From the NCBI GenBank assembly GCA_022452145.1, contig JAKURY010000018.1, forward strand, positions 1-41,498: DNA of 41,498 nucleotides, read 5' to 3'. Positions 40,844-41,498 of the stretch are shown here, one piece after another. How positions within the stretch are numbered: position 1 is the stretch's first letter; each line of letters starts with the position of its first letter. The notes under the pieces were generated by a model. That model did no database searches. It was not told where the DNA came from and worked only from the letters and a program-made list of their open reading frames with translations. The DNA is from Acidimicrobiales bacterium (lineage in GTDB: Bacteria > Actinomycetota > Acidimicrobiia > Acidimicrobiales > MedAcidi-G1). Both the position numbers and the translations under genes were made by a program.

Positions 40844-40891
40844 CCGGCTGGGGTTCTTCGGGGACCTGTCGCCGGCCTGCCGGCCACGCGC

Positions 40892-41485
40892 TCAGTCCAG
40901 GTGCCGCAGGTGGCCGGTCTCGTTGACCGAGCGCACCGTGCGGATGCCGGTCGACGAGGCCGTCACCCGCATTATTCCGCAGTAGTCGGTCATGACCGCG
41001 AACGGGTCGTCGTGGCCGAGGAGGGCCTGCAGGTAGACGCCGGTCACCGTGGCGTGGCAGAACACGGCGACAGTTCCGCCCCGGTTGCGTTCCACGATCG
41101 AGTCGAAGGCGGAGCGGACACGGTCCCGGAAGGCCTCGTAGCCGTCGGAGAACATGGACATCGGGTCGTCAAGGAATGCCCGTAAGACCTCGTGGTCGGC
41201 GTCCATCTCCTCGGCGGGCGTGTACGAGGAACGCAGGTGGTCGGACTCCTTCAGGTCGTCGATCGTCTCCGGTGTGATGGCCAGGAGGTCGGCCAGCGGC
41301 CGGCCGGTCTGGACCGCCCTGAGCATCGTGCTCGTGACCACGTGGGACACGCCCTCGGTGGCCAGCAGGTCGGCGGTGGCCGCTGCCTGCAGGATGCCCA
41401 GGGCGGCCAGCGGCGGGTCGGCGGGTCCGTCGTCACGGGGGCCCTGGGCCTCCGGCCGGGCATGTCGGACGATTATCAGCTCCAC
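40892..41485 (-). CDS. Histidine phosphatase family protein (phosphoglycerate-mutase-like)
   Basis: The 197-residue protein begins VELIIVRHARPEAQG, the RHA form of the RHG phosphohistidine motif, with the catalytic His at residue 8. The second Arg is in TSTMLRAVQTG, and the second catalytic His is in VFCHATVTGVY. These are hallmarks of branch 1 histidine phosphatases, which include phosphatases for small metabolites and true mutases. Substrate unknown. GTG 41485 is the only start that keeps the motif intact, and 13 bp of the window lie upstream of it, so its promoter is not visible. Confidence 0.88.
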   Translation of the reverse strand: MELIIVRHARPEAQGPRDDGPADPPLAALGILQAAATADLLATEGVSHVVTSTMLRAVQTGRPLADLLAITPETIDDLKESDHLRSSYTPAEEMDADHEVLRAFLDDPMSMFSDGYEAFRDRVRSAFDSIVERNRGGTVAVFCHATVTGVYLQALLGHDDPFAVMTDYCGIMRVTASSTGIRTVRSVNETGHLRHLD

Positions 41486-41498
41486 GGGTCGGGAACCC

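Overview
The window is about 70% GC and almost completely coding. Genes use C or G at third positions, many start with GTG, and one probably starts with TTG. Two enzyme types that use coenzyme F420 (a Ddn-type reductase and a luciferase-like oxidoreductase), a menaquinone operon, many CoA enzymes and a plain TANNNT -10 box 6-9 nt before many start codons all suggest a high-GC actinobacterium, perhaps of the class Acidimicrobiia. That placement is inferred from gene content, not measured. I see no phage, insertion sequence or CRISPR array.

Layout. 1-11.2 kb: catabolic and redox enzymes (Ddn-type reductase, dienelactone-hydrolase-like protein, amidase, nitroreductase, F420 oxidoreductase, D-aminoacylase-like amidohydrolase), a LysM lipoprotein, and two proteins with a PEP-synthase-type phosphohistidine domain but no ATP-grasp domain. 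11.2-15.4 kb, minus strand: a Tat-exported amidohydrolase translationally coupled to a CapA-like protein, then serC. 15.4-21.9 kb: a membrane-anchored TIM-barrel-like protein, a small unknown protein, a beta-class DNA methyltransferase with an extra C-terminal domain, a lipoprotein glutaminyl cyclotransferase, an alpha/beta hydrolase and an alkylsulfatase-like metallo-beta-lactamase-fold enzyme. 21.9-27.5 kb, minus strand: a tight operon merR-menF-menD-menH-menC for the first steps of menaquinone synthesis, led by a regulator with two MerR-type DNA-binding domains.

27.7-29.6 kb holds the most notable feature. A gene of the glycine/sarcosine/betaine/D-proline reductase selenoprotein B family is interrupted by one in-frame TGA. 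The TGA lies where this family carries its redox Sec or Cys (U-P-V-C) and is followed by a perfect hairpin placed like a bacterial SECIS element. It is very probably a 298-residue selenoprotein that standard gene calling splits in two. An alpha/beta hydrolase gene follows with its Shine-Dalgarno on the selenoprotein stop codon.

29.6-39.0 kb: acyl-CoA metabolism (two CaiB-type CoA-transferases, acyl-CoA dehydrogenase, thiolase, enoyl-CoA hydratase, acyl-CoA ligase), a low-molecular-weight tyrosine phosphatase, a small cysteine-containing protein and a TetR regulator. 39.1-41.5 kb: gltX, tRNA-Gln(CTG), tRNA-Glu(CTC) and a histidine phosphatase. No stretch over 300 bases lacks a gene except 40470-40891, which holds the two tRNAs and hairpins.
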